22,403 nucleotides of DNA from 70-18 sp041691815 (lineage in GTDB: Bacteria; Pseudomonadota; Alphaproteobacteria; Acetobacterales; Acetobacteraceae), in NCBI GenBank assembly GCA_041691815.1, contig JBEPTZ010000070.1:1-22403 (forward strand), in the 5' to 3' direction. A model generated the notes under the pieces. It was not told where the DNA came from. It saw only the letters and a list, made by a program, of their open reading frames with translations, and ran no database searches. Shown here in pieces: positions 10,504-19,743 of this stretch; position 1 is the first letter of the stretch; each line of letters starts with the position of its first letter. The translations under genes were made by a program, and so were the position numbers.

Positions 10504-11262
10504 TCAGGAGATCGTCAGCCCGCCATCCACGGTGATGGTGGAGCCGGTGACGTAGCCCGCCTCGGTGCTGGCCAGATAGAGCACCGCCCCGGCGATATCC
10601 TCCGGTGTGCCGGCTCTGCGCAGCGGCACCCCGGCCAGCTTGCGGCTGCGGAATGCCGGGTCGGCGAGCATCTGGCGGTTGATGTCGGTCTCGATCGTGC
10701 CGGGGGCGACGAGGTTCACGGTGATGCCGTGCTCGGCCAGTTCCAGCGCCATCGCCCGCGCCAGCATCATGATGCCGCCTTTGCTGGCGACGTAATGGGC
10801 GATATCGGGGTTGGCGTGGGCCTGGTTCACCGACGAGATCATCACGATCCGCCCGCCCTGCCCGGCCTGCACCATCAGGCCGGCCGCCTCCTGCGCGACC
10901 GCGAAGCTGCCGTGCAGGTTGACGGCGTGAAGCCGGTCCCAGTCCGCATCGGTGATCTCCAGCAGCGGCTTGCGCTGGATCATTCCGGCGTTGCACACCA
11001 CCACCGACAGGCCGCCCAGCGCCGCATGCGCCTCGCGCACCGCACGCCGGGCAGCAGCGGCATCGCCCAGATCGGCATGCACCAGCACCGCCCGGCGCCC
11101 GCCGGCGCGAATTTCCGCCGCCACCTGCTCGGCCCGCGTCCGGTCGCGATACCAGTGCAGCGCCACGTCCATCCCGGCCCGCGCCAGCCGCAGCGCGATG
11201 GCGCGGCCGATGCCGAGGCTGTCGGTTCCGGTCACCAGGGCTGCCTCGCCGAACGGCGTCAT
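10504..11262 (-). CDS. SDR family NAD(P)-dependent oxidoreductase
   Basis: This 252-residue classical short-chain dehydrogenase/reductase has the cofactor motif TGTDSLGIG (11-19), HADLGD (62-67), CNAGM (90-94), catalytic Ser in MISSVNQ (S143/S144), YVASK with Tyr157 and Lys161, and the PGTIETDI loop. The C-terminus VTGSTITVDGG is typical of FabG-like and sugar-dehydrogenase-like members. Substrate cannot be told from sequence; 3-oxoacyl-ACP reductase-like and glucose-1-dehydrogenase-like are both possible. The start is ATG 11262, since an upstream in-frame ATG at 11382 adds a non-family leader. It is divergent from the solute-binding protein gene across 132 bases that must hold both promoters. 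Confidence 0.92.
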   Translation of the reverse strand: MTPFGEAALVTGTDSLGIGRAIALRLARAGMDVALHWYRDRTRAEQVAAEIRAGGRRAVLVHADLGDAAAARRAVREAHAALGGLSVVVCNAGMIQRKPLLEITDADWDRLHAVNLHGSFAVAQEAAGLMVQAGQGGRIVMISSVNQAHANPDIAHYVASKGGIMMLARAMALELAEHGITVNLVAPGTIETDINRQMLADPAFRSRKLAGVPLRRAGTPEDIAGAVLYLASTEAGYVTGSTITVDGGLTIS

Positions 11263-11394
11263 GCCGCTACGATTCCGCGGCCCGTGGCGGTATCGGCCCT
11301 TGACCTGAAATTCGCCCGGCAGCAGGCTCGCCGCCTGACGGCTGGAATGGTGCCGCACCGGCACGGCTTGCGTCTTCTGCAATGGGAGATACCA

Positions 11395-12957
11395 ATGAAA
11401 GCCAAGCTACTCACCCTCGCGGTGTTTGCCTCACTGATGCTCGGGGGGGCGGCCGCGCGCGCCGAAACCACGCTGGTGGTCGGCATCGCCGCCGATCCCA
11501 CCGGGCTCGACCCCGAAGCGGTGATCAACAACACCTCCGGCTTCGTGATGTCGACAATCTACGATACCCTGGTGCGCTACAAGTCCGGCACCACCGAGGT
11601 GGTGCCCGGCATCGCCGAGAAGTGGGACGTGACGCCGGACGGCCTGACCTACACCTTCCACCTCAAGCACGGCATCAAGTTCAGCGACGGCACGCCGCTC
11701 GACGCCAAGGCGGTGATCTGGAACGTCGACCGCCAGCTCAACAAGGACAATCCGCAATACATCTTCAACACCGGCACGGTGGAAGGCTATACCGAGTTCA
11801 CCTATGGCGAGCTGGCGTCGTACAAGGCGATTGATGACGACACGGTGTCGTTCACCTTCAAGCAGCCTTCGGCGCCGTTCCTGAACAGCTTGGCGATGGT
11901 CTGGAATGGGCTGGTCAGCCCCGCCGCGGCGGCCAAATACGGCAAGGATCTGCGCAACCATCCGATCGGCAGCGGGCCGTTCGTGCTGCGCGAATGGCAG
12001 CCGCGCAACCAGGTGATCCTGGACGCCAACCCCGGCTACTGGGCCGGCAAGCCGAAGGTCGATCACCTGATCTTCAAGGAACTGCCCGACGCGCAGGCCG
12101 CGGTGCTGGCGCTGAAGCGCGGCGAAATTCAGATTCTCGGCGATGTCAGCACCCCGACCATTCCGGCGATCAGGTCCGACCACAGCCTGGTACTGCTGAC
12201 CCAGCCGGGCCTGACGGTGAGCGGCGTGTCGTTTCCCACCCAGGTGGCGCCGTTCAACGACAAGCGGGTGCGCGAGGCGCTGAATTACGCGATCGACAAG
12301 ACCGCGATCAACAAGGCGCTGTATGCCGGGCTGGCGACGCCGATGACCTCGCCGCTGCCGCAGGCGCAATGGGGGTTCGACCCGTCGCTCAAGGGTTATG
12401 CCTATGACCCGAAGAAAGCCGAGGCGCTGCTGAAGGCGGCCGGGGTGAAGCCGGGCCTGCAGGTCGAACTGCTGACCTATAATTCGCCGCGCGGCTACAA
12501 CCCGGCCGGCGCTGCACTCGCGGTGGCCATCCAGGGCTATCTGAAGAAGGTCGGCATCGTCGCCAATGTGCGGCAGATGGAAATCGGCGCCTATCTGTCC
12601 ACCGTGCGGTCCGGCAAATATACCGGCCTCACCGTGCAGGGCTGGTCCGGCGACAACGGTGACCCGGACAACTTTCTCGGCGAGCTGTGGGGCGCCAAGA
12701 ACATCCCGGTCAACAACTGGGCGCACTACAACAACCCCGAGGTGGAAAAGCTGCTGGCCAAGGCGCTGACCGTCTCCGGCGAGGCCGGGCGGACGCCGAT
12801 CTACCATCAGGTGCAGAAGATCATCCTCGATGACGCACCCTGGATCTTCGTCAACTCGACCCTGCAGGCACGGGCGATCAGCAAGAAGGTCAAGGGCTTC
12901 GTGCTGAACCCGACGCAGATGTTCTTCGATATGCAGAACGTGTCGTTGGAGAAGTAA
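11395..12957 (+). CDS. ABC transporter substrate-binding protein, family 5 (peptide/nickel type)
   Basis: This 520-residue periplasmic protein has a Sec signal peptide (KLLTLAVFASLMLGGAAARA, cut near residue 23). The SBP_bac_5 fold is shown by TLVVGIAADPTGLDPEA, YDTLVRYKSGTTEVVPGIAE, LTYTFHLKHGIKFSDGTPLD, HPIGSGPFVLREWQP and FNDKRVREALNYAIDKTAI. Such proteins deliver oligopeptides, dipeptides, glutathione, opines or metal chelates to Dpp/Opp permeases. GGGAG at 11384-11388 precedes ATG 11395. No transporter genes follow on the same strand; the dppBCDF-like operon lies 1 kb away and points toward it. That operon is the obvious partner, but this is inferred from proximity. Confidence 0.93.
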   Translation: MKAKLLTLAVFASLMLGGAAARAETTLVVGIAADPTGLDPEAVINNTSGFVMSTIYDTLVRYKSGTTEVVPGIAEKWDVTPDGLTYTFHLKHGIKFSDGTPLDAKAVIWNVDRQLNKDNPQYIFNTGTVEGYTEFTYGELASYKAIDDDTVSFTFKQPSAPFLNSLAMVWNGLVSPAAAAKYGKDLRNHPIGSGPFVLREWQPRNQVILDANPGYWAGKPKVDHLIFKELPDAQAAVLALKRGEIQILGDVSTPTIPAIRSDHSLVLLTQPGLTVSGVSFPTQVAPFNDKRVREALNYAIDKTAINKALYAGLATPMTSPLPQAQWGFDPSLKGYAYDPKKAEALLKAAGVKPGLQVELLTYNSPRGYNPAGAALAVAIQGYLKKVGIVANVRQMEIGAYLSTVRSGKYTGLTVQGWSGDNGDPDNFLGELWGAKNIPVNNWAHYNNPEVEKLLAKALTVSGEAGRTPIYHQVQKIILDDAPWIFVNSTLQARAISKKVKGFVLNPTQMFFDMQNVSLEK

Positions 12958-12963
12958 TACCAA

Positions 12964-13009
12964 CCGCCAAAAGCGTTGACCCATCGAGAATTGGGTCAAC
13001 GGTGGGCGG
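12964..13009 (+). terminator. Hairpin after the binding-protein gene, possible terminator
   Basis: The core stem is CGTTGACCCA (12974-12983) with TGGGTCAACG (12992-13001) around an eight-base loop. An outer pair CCGCC/GGCGG (12964-12968, 13005-13009) flanks it. It lies between two convergent genes. No U-tract follows on either strand, so it may be a bidirectional or Rho-aided end, or an RNA-stabilising structure. Confidence 0.5.
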
Positions 13010-13024
13010 CATGAGTCTTCACGC

Positions 13025-13639
13025 TCAAGCAGGCGGTTTTGGGCGGCGGAGATTGGGGACGCGCAGGCGCAGGCGTTGCGGGACGAAGGGCCAGCGATAC
13101 GGCGAGTGTTCGGCGAACGGCGGCGGCTTTGGTTTGTGCGGCCGGGGCTTGCGAGGCTGAACAGCGGCTGGCGCGGCGGGCCGGGCGATATGGGCCGGGG
13201 GCGCCAAGGCGAACATCCGGCAGAGCGGGCGCAGCAGCCGGCCGGCCTGCGGGGCGGCGGCGCAGAGGGCGGCGATCTCCGGATCATCCAGCAAGGCCTG
13301 AATGCGCGGCGCGAACTGCGCCAGCGGCTGATGCAGGCGGATCAGCCAGCCATGGCCCCGCGGCGTGCGGCGCGGGCGCCAGGCATCGGCCGGATGGATG
13401 TGCTGCGGCCGGCGCCGGGTTTGGCTGCGGCCCGCATGCGGGCGAAGGCGACCCCGTTGCCAGCGGCACGCGAGACGGTCGAGTCGCGCCATGGTGCGGC
13501 GCAGGCGGAACCAGACCAGCACCAGCAGCGGCGCTAACGCACGATGGCGCGCGGCGATGTCGGCCAGACCGGCGCAGAGATCGGCGATGTGCGGGAGATA
13601 GCGTTGGCCGAGCGCGGTGACGGGGGTGGCGGGGTGCAT
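13025..13639 (-). CDS. Arg/Pro-rich hypothetical protein
   Basis: This 204-residue protein is not assigned to a named family. The N-terminal part (1-50) looks helical and partly hydrophobic (ITADLCAGLADIAARH-like start, then LAPLLVLVWFRLRRTMARLD). The middle has many arginines, with HPADAWRPRRTPRGHGWLIRL. A short acidic helix DDPEIAALCAAAPQAGRLLRPL follows at about 117-138, and the tail is Pro/Lys/Arg-rich. Codon positions show the GC3 bias of real genes, and both opposite-strand frames look like shadows. No ribosome-binding site is seen before ATG 13639. It lies alone between the binding protein and repeat element B. A very basic, low-complexity composition makes similarity searches noisy. 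Confidence 0.6.
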   Translation of the reverse strand: MHPATPVTALGQRYLPHIADLCAGLADIAARHRALAPLLVLVWFRLRRTMARLDRLACRWQRGRLRPHAGRSQTRRRPQHIHPADAWRPRRTPRGHGWLIRLHQPLAQFAPRIQALLDDPEIAALCAAAPQAGRLLRPLCRMFALAPPAHIARPAAPAAVQPRKPRPHKPKPPPFAEHSPYRWPFVPQRLRLRVPNLRRPKPPA

Positions 13640-13747
13640 TGATGTTAGTTGTAGTGACGGTCGGGTTTCGCTGCAAGGGAAACCAGCGCGCGATGCCGAG
13701 CGATGACATTGATGGAAGAGTCATCGATTTCATCGGTCGGTACAAGG

Positions 13748-13916
13748 TAAGCAAGGAAGTCTTCTTTGTTTGAAAACAAAGAAGCAAAAAAACTTTTTTA
13801 TCCGCCTTGCAACATTGTACGTGTGGAGACACCGGAGTCTCCAAAAGCTCGGTGTTGCAAGGCGGATAAAAAGAGTTTTTTGCGCGTTTTTTTCCAAAAA
13901 AGCGCTGCTTGCTTGC
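13748..13916. repeat. Interspersed hairpin-doublet repeat, element B
   Basis: A large imperfect inverted repeat fills most of the 277-base gap 13640-13916. Its inner arms are 20 bp and perfect, 13795-13814 and 13853-13872, carrying TATCCGCCTTGCAACA and its complement. The left unit has a hairpin CTTCTTTGTT (13761-13770), TGAA, AACAAAGAAG. The right unit has an imperfect hairpin near 13883-13905 (GCGC, T-tract, CC, A-tract, GCGC). The centre holds GGAGAC-ACCGGA-GTCTCC (13825-13842). Words GCAAGGAAG, GCAAAAAA-CTTTTTT and CCGCCTTGCAAC are shared with element A. Its right end touches the stop codon of the dppF-like gene. It may be a mobile non-autonomous repeat and/or a transcription end; I see no transposase. 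Confidence 0.78.
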
Positions 13917-14884
<968 letters not shown>

Positions 14885-14888
<4 letters not shown>

Positions 14889-15913
14889 GGCGGGTCGCCC
14901 CCGATCTCCCGCCAGCGCGCGCAACGCACGTCGTGCTCGGGTCCGCAGGGCTCCAGCAGTTGGCGCCGGGTCTGGCACGGCTCGGGGCGCATATGCCGGC
15001 AACGCGGGTGGAACAGGCAGCCGGCCGGCAGCGCGGTCAGGTCGGGAACGCTGCCGGGAATCGCCTGCAATGGCCGGGCATCGCGGTCCAGGCCGAGGCG
15101 CGGCACCGAGGCCAGCAGTTCCATGGTGTACGGCATGCGGGTTTCGCGGAAGATCGCCCGGGTCGGCCCGGTCTCCACCGCCTGGCCGGCATACATCACC
15201 AGGATGCGGTCGGCGATCTCGGCGGCGACACCGAGGTTATGGGTGATGAAGATCACCGCCATCGACAACTCGGCCTGCAAGCGGCGGATCAGGTCGAGAA
15301 TCTGCGCCTGCACGGTCACATCCAGCGCCGTGGTCGGTTCGTCGGCAATCAGCAGCGACGGACGGCAGGACAGCGCCATGGCGATCATCGCCCGCTGCCG
15401 CATGCCGCCGGACAGCTCATGCGGATAGGCGTCGAACCGCCGCGCCGGCTCGGGGATGCCGAGCAGATCGAGCATCTCGATCGCCCGCAACTTCGCGGCG
15501 CGGCGGCTGAGCCGCTCATGCAGGTGCAGCGTCTCGGTGATCTGCGTGCCGATGGTATAGACCGGGTTCAAGGCACTCATCGGCTCCTGGAAGATCATCG
15601 CGATCTGCGCCCCGCGCAGGCCCTGCATCTCGCGGGCGCTGGCGTGGGCGAGGTCGCGCACGGTGCCGTCACGGTCGCGGAACAGAATTTCGCCGCCGGC
15701 GATCCTGCCCGGAGGCTGCGGCACCAGGCCCATGATGGCCAGACTGGTGACCGACTTGCCGGAGCCGGACTCGCCGACGATCACCAGCGTCTCGCCGCGC
15801 TCGATGGCGAACGAGATGCCGGACACCGCCGGCACCACCCCGGCATCGGTGGCGAACTCGACGCGCAGATCGCGCACCTGCAGCAGCGGCGGCGTCATCC
15901 GCGCCGTGGTCAT
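14885..15913 (-). CDS. dppD: Peptide-type ABC transporter ATP-binding protein, DppD-like
   Basis: This 342-residue ATPase pairs with the DppF-like subunit. Motifs are Walker A GESGSGKS (47-54), IFQEPMSALNPVYTIG, signature HELSGGMRQRAMIAMAL (165-181), Walker B LLIADEPTTALD (D191, E192), and the family C-terminus MPYTMELLASVPRL with CLFHPRCRHM. ATG 15913 was preferred because it overlaps the dppC-like stop (ATGA). A second ATG five codons on (15898) is a possible alternative. Gene order B-C-D-F and four-base overlaps throughout indicate one transcript. Confidence 0.92.
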
Positions 15914-16779
15914 CCGCGCCGCCGGGGGTCGAAATGGTCGCGCAACGCATCGCCGAGCAGGTTGAAGCCCAGCACCACCAGGAAGATCGCCAGGCCGGGG
16001 AAGGTGGCGATCCACCAGGCGGTGAGGAAATAGCTCTGCCCGTCGGCCAGCAGCGCGCCCCAGTCCGACGACGGCGGCTGCGCCCCCAGGCCGAGGAACG
16101 ACAGCCCGGCGGTCTCCACGATCACCGATCCAGCCTGCAATGTTGCCATCACCATGATCGGCGTGAAGCTGTTCGGCAGCACATGGCGCAGCATGATGCG
16201 CAGCCGCGAGGCGCTGAGCGCCCGGGCCGCGCGCACATAATCCGCCTCGCGCACCGCCAGCACCTGGCCGCGGATCAGCCTGGCGTATTGCGGCGTGTAG
16301 ACGATGCCGATGGCGATCATCGAGTGGGTCAGCCCCGGCCCCAGCGCGGCGACGATGATCAGCGCCAGCAGCAGATAGGGAAACGCCAGCAGCACGTCGT
16401 TGACCCGCATGATCGCCGCGTCGATCCGCCCGCCGAAGAAGCCGGCGACCAGCCCCATCGCGCAGCCCAGCACCAGCGCCAGCCCGTCTGCCACCACCAC
16501 CGCCAGCAATGCGGTGCGGGTGCCGTAGAGCACCCGGCTGAAGGTGTCGCGGCCATACTGGTCGGCGCCGAACCAGTGCTCGGCCGAGGGCGGCGACAGT
16601 GCGCTCGACAGGTCCTGATCATATGGGTCGTACGGCACCACCAGCGGTGCGGCGACCGTCAGCACCAGGAAGATCAAGGTGATCGCCAGCCCGACCCGCG
16701 CCGGCCAGCGCGCCAGCACCTTGCCGATCGCCGAGCGCCGGCGCACCGGGACCTCGATCTCCACGCCGGGCGCGCTCAT
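15910..16779 (-). CDS. dppC: Peptide-type ABC transporter permease, DppC-like
   Basis: This 289-residue inner-membrane permease has an N-terminal helix (about 29-49) and then the DppC/OppC family motif HWFGADQYGRDTFSRVLYG (68-86). About five more membrane segments follow, and the ATPase-coupling EAA loop (about 178-203) reads EADYVRAARALSASRLRIML. ATG 16779 overlaps the dppB-like stop by four bases. Length is normal for the family. Confidence 0.93.
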   Translation of the reverse strand: MSAPGVEIEVPVRRRSAIGKVLARWPARVGLAITLIFLVLTVAAPLVVPYDPYDQDLSSALSPPSAEHWFGADQYGRDTFSRVLYGTRTALLAVVVADGLALVLGCAMGLVAGFFGGRIDAAIMRVNDVLLAFPYLLLALIIVAALGPGLTHSMIAIGIVYTPQYARLIRGQVLAVREADYVRAARALSASRLRIMLRHVLPNSFTPIMVMATLQAGSVIVETAGLSFLGLGAQPPSSDWGALLADGQSYFLTAWWIATFPGLAIFLVVLGFNLLGDALRDHFDPRRRG

Positions 16780-17780
16780 GACCGGCGGATCCGCGGATCG
16801 AGCAGCCCGTAGCTGAGATCGACCAGCAGGTTCACCAGCACGAACACCAGGGCGATGAACAACGCGCCGGCCTGCACCACCGGGTAGTCGCGCGACAATA
16901 TGCTGTCCACCATCAGCCGCCCCAGGCCGGGCAGCGAGAAGATGGTTTCGGTCAGCACCGCGCCGGACAGCAGCAGCCCGAGTTGCAGGCCGATCACCGT
17001 CACCACCGGGATCAGCGCGTTGCGCAGCACGTGGCGGATCACCACCCGGCGCTCCGGCATGCCCTTGGCGCGGGCGGTGCGCACATGGTCGAGCCCGATC
17101 ACCGCCAGCATTTCCGAGCGGGTGATGCGGGTGATCATCGCCAGCGGAATGGTGGCCAGGGTCGCCGCCGGCAGCAGCAGATAGCGCAGGCTGATCAGCA
17201 GCAGGTCGGGCCGGCCGGCGATCACCGCGTCGATCACCGTCATGCCGGTGGTGCGCGGCACGTCCATGCCGACCGGCATCAGCCCGCCGATCGGCAGCCA
17301 GTCGAGAATGCCGCCGAACAGCAGCAGCAGCATCAGCCCGAGCCAGAAGATCGGCATCGACACGCCGAACAGCGTCATGCTCATCACGACGTTGTCCAGC
17401 GTGCCGCCCGGCCTGGTGCCGGCGATCACCCCCAGCGGCACCCCGATCATGGTGGCGAGCAGAAGCGCGCTGAACGAGAGCTGCAAGGTCACCGGGAACG
17501 CATCCATCACATCGGTGATCGCCGGATGGTTGGTGCGCAGCGACATGCCGAAATCGCCGCGCAGCGCGCCGGTGGCGAAGTCGAAATACTGCACCCAGAT
17601 CGGCTGATCGAGCCCGAGCTGGTGGCGCAGCTTGAGCAATGCCGCCGCGGTGGCCCGCTCGCCCAGCAGCAGGGTGGCCACGTCGCCGGGCAGCACGTGC
17701 ATGGTCAGGAACACCACCATGCTGACGCCGATCAGCACCAGCACAAGCTGCCACAGCCGGCTCACGACATAGCGTGTCAC
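16776..17780 (-). CDS. dppB: Peptide-type ABC transporter permease, DppB-like
   Basis: This 334-residue permease is the first gene of the operon. Typical signs are the N-terminal helix RLWQLVLVLIGVSMVVFLTMH, LPGDVATLLLG, and the large periplasmic loop before LQLSFSALLLATMIGVPLGV. The EAA coupling loop (223-256) reads EMLAVIGLDHVRTARAKGMP, and the C-terminus is DLSYGLLDPRIR. The start is GTG 17780 with GGAA five bases upstream. The 332 bases up to the divergent degP-like gene hold no gene and must contain this operon's promoter. Confidence 0.93.
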   Translation of the reverse strand: MTRYVVSRLWQLVLVLIGVSMVVFLTMHVLPGDVATLLLGERATAAALLKLRHQLGLDQPIWVQYFDFATGALRGDFGMSLRTNHPAITDVMDAFPVTLQLSFSALLLATMIGVPLGVIAGTRPGGTLDNVVMSMTLFGVSMPIFWLGLMLLLLFGGILDWLPIGGLMPVGMDVPRTTGMTVIDAVIAGRPDLLLISLRYLLLPAATLATIPLAMITRITRSEMLAVIGLDHVRTARAKGMPERRVVIRHVLRNALIPVVTVIGLQLGLLLSGAVLTETIFSLPGLGRLMVDSILSRDYPVVQAGALFIALVFVLVNLLVDLSYGLLDPRIRRS

Positions 17781-17912
17781 CGCAGTTCCGTTTCGTCGCC
17801 GTGGGCCGGGGGCGGCAGCGTTGCGTCGGTCAGCGAATCACCCTCTGGATGGTGAGCAGGTGGTGGAGCTTCGGCCAGAGTTGCCGGAGGCTCAACCCCC
17901 AATCGGCCAGCA

Positions 17913-17943
17913 GCACCCGGCACCACCGCCAGCAGCCGGGTGC
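17913..17943. other. GC-rich stem-loop in the dpp leader / degP upstream region
   Basis: A nine-base perfect stem, GCACCCGGC (17913-17921) with GCCGGGTGC (17935-17943), encloses a 13-base loop. It is in the 332-base gap 17781-18112 between the divergent dppB-like and degP-like genes, where no gene is credible. It lies about 130 bases upstream of the dppB GTG, so it could be part of that leader RNA; function is unknown. I could not identify convincing -35/-10 boxes in this gap. Confidence 0.4.
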
Positions 17944-18112
17944 GACGCCAGTTAATGCCTCTCGCAAGCGTGACTGTACTGTTGGCGTTTCGGCATGAAC
18001 CACGTTTCACCCGAGCGACACGGAAACGTTCGGTCGCACAATGCATTATGCCGCGGTGAAAGATGAGCCCGCGGGGTTCATCACGATTGTCAACTGCAAG
18101 GCGAATATCCCC

Positions 18113-19594
18113 ATGACCCAACATAACATCAAGCCCTCGTCCCGGGCCTGGCGCGGCGCGTTGCTGGCGGCGTTGCTGGCCGGCACCAGCCTCGGCGGCT
18201 TCGCGGCCGTCAACACCCTGTATGCTGCCCCCGCCGAGCCGCCGGCCACGACCAGCCCGATCGCCCCGCCGGCTGCCACCGCGGTGATGCCGGACTTCGC
18301 CAACCTGGTCGCCAAGGTCACCCCGGCGGTGGTCTCGGTCACCAACAAGCTGAAGGTCGATCAGTCGGAGATGCAGGGCATCCCCACCCCGTTCGGCATG
18401 ATGCGCCCGGTGCATCCGCCGGCCATGGAGGCCAAGGGGTCCGGCTTCATCATCGACGCCAGCGGCATCATCGTCACCAACAACCATGTGGTGAAAAACG
18501 CCAAGTCGCTCAGCGTCACGCTCTCCGACGGCACCACCCTGCCGGCGACCGTGGTCGGCACCGACCCGCGCACCGACATCGCGGTCCTGCGCGTCAAGGC
18601 CGGTCACAAACTGCCCTGGCTGCAACTGGGCGATTCCTCCAAGGCGCGCCCCGGCGAATGGGTGGTGGCGATGGGCAACCCGTTCGGCCTCGGCGGCACC
18701 GTCACCGCCGGCATCGTCTCGGCGCTCGGGCGTGATATCGGCGACGGCCCGTACGACAACTTCCTGCAGATCGACGCCGCCATCAATCACGGCAACTCCG
18801 GCGGCCCGCTGTTCACCCAGAACGGCGAGGTGATCGGCGTCAACACCGCCATCCTGTCGCCCTCGGGCGGCAGCATCGGCATCGGCTTCGCCATTCCGTC
18901 CGACATGGTGCGCAGCGTGGTGGCGCAGTTGGAGAAAACCGGCCACGTCACCCGCGGCTTCCTCGGGGTGGAATCGCAATCGGTGAGCGCCACCATCGCC
19001 AGCGCGCTCAATCTTGCCAAGGGCGACGACAAGGGCGCGCTGATCGCCTCGGTCGAACATGACTCGCCGGCCGCCAAGGCAGGCATGCAGGCCGGCGACC
19101 TGATCCGCAGCGTGGATGGCAGCAGGATCGCCAACCCGCGCGACCTGGCGGTGGCAATCGCCAACGTCAAGCCGGGCGACGTCACCAAGCTCGACATCAT
19201 CCGCGACGGCAAGGACACGACCGTCGATGTAACGGTGGGCAGCATGCCCGACACCCAGGTGGCCAGCGCCGCCGCGGCACCGTCGAGCCATGAGCGGGTC
19301 GGCCTCGGCCTGGCCGCGATCACCCCGCGCCTGCGCCAGCAACTCTCGCTCGATGATGACGTCAAGGGCGCCGTGGTGGCGCAGGTGAAACCCGGCTCCC
19401 CGGCCGACAACGCCGGCATCCACCCCGGCGACGTGATCGTCGGCGTCGGCTCCGAACCGGTGAAAACCGCCGGCCAGGCCGCCGATGCGATCCGCCAGGC
19501 CGAACACAAGGGCACCGCACTGGCGCTGCGTATCATGCGCGATGGCCACACCGCGTTCGTCGCCCTCGACCTGAGCAGCACCGCCAACGGCTGA
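18113..19594 (+). CDS. degP: DegP/HtrA-type periplasmic serine protease with two PDZ domains
   Basis: This 493-residue protein has a signal sequence or N-terminal anchor (WRGALLAALLAGTSLGGFAA), a Pro/Ala linker, and a trypsin-like domain. The catalytic triad is His125 (TNNHVV), Asp155 (RTDIAVLRV) and Ser229 (GNSGGPL). Two PDZ domains follow, about 282-376 (GFLGVESQSV, AGMQAGDLIRSVDG) and 396-487 (GLGLAAITPRLRQQL, AGIHPGDVIVGVG). It degrades or refolds damaged envelope proteins. Architecture also fits DegQ/MucD, so the symbol is a family label. ATG 18113 with AAGGCG nine bases upstream was preferred over ATG 18041, which adds 24 residues before the signal. No clear heat-shock or envelope-stress promoter was identified. 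Confidence 0.94.
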   Translation: MTQHNIKPSSRAWRGALLAALLAGTSLGGFAAVNTLYAAPAEPPATTSPIAPPAATAVMPDFANLVAKVTPAVVSVTNKLKVDQSEMQGIPTPFGMMRPVHPPAMEAKGSGFIIDASGIIVTNNHVVKNAKSLSVTLSDGTTLPATVVGTDPRTDIAVLRVKAGHKLPWLQLGDSSKARPGEWVVAMGNPFGLGGTVTAGIVSALGRDIGDGPYDNFLQIDAAINHGNSGGPLFTQNGEVIGVNTAILSPSGGSIGIGFAIPSDMVRSVVAQLEKTGHVTRGFLGVESQSVSATIASALNLAKGDDKGALIASVEHDSPAAKAGMQAGDLIRSVDGSRIANPRDLAVAIANVKPGDVTKLDIIRDGKDTTVDVTVGSMPDTQVASAAAAPSSHERVGLGLAAITPRLRQQLSLDDDVKGAVVAQVKPGSPADNAGIHPGDVIVGVGSEPVKTAGQAADAIRQAEHKGTALALRIMRDGHTAFVALDLSSTANG

Positions 19595-19613
19595 CCGAGG
19601 GGCAGGCAGGGGC

Positions 19614-19633
19614 CGGGGGCTGTATGGCCCCCG
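19614..19633 (+). terminator. Terminator-like hairpin after degP
   Basis: Stem CGGGGGC (19614-19620), loop TGTATG, stem GCCCCCG (19627-19633) starts 20 bases after the degP stop. There is no T-tract on either strand. It lies between convergent degP and phosphoketolase genes and could serve degP. Confidence 0.5.
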
Positions 19634-19743
19634 CACCCCACCACCGGCCGAGCCTGGTGACCGGTATCAGCCGGGGCGAGTGACAATGCCGCAGGCGGCG
19701 CGCAGCGCTTTGCGTGGCGCCTGCTTCCCGGCCGGCGCGCCCG

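Noticed and set aside
10411..11394. Long N-terminal extension of the binding-protein frame starting inside tRNA-Ala
   Set aside because: It is antisense to the SDR gene; a proper signal peptide and ribosome-binding site place the true start at 11395.
11431..13287. 618-residue minus-strand frame
   Set aside because: It is antisense to the binding protein with no recognisable domain and a shadow-like composition; the orphan gene at 13025-13639 is in another frame.
17777..19636. 619-residue minus-strand frame covering degP
   Set aside because: It is the opposite-strand shadow of a clear DegP-type gene and has Asp/Gly/His-rich low-complexity content.
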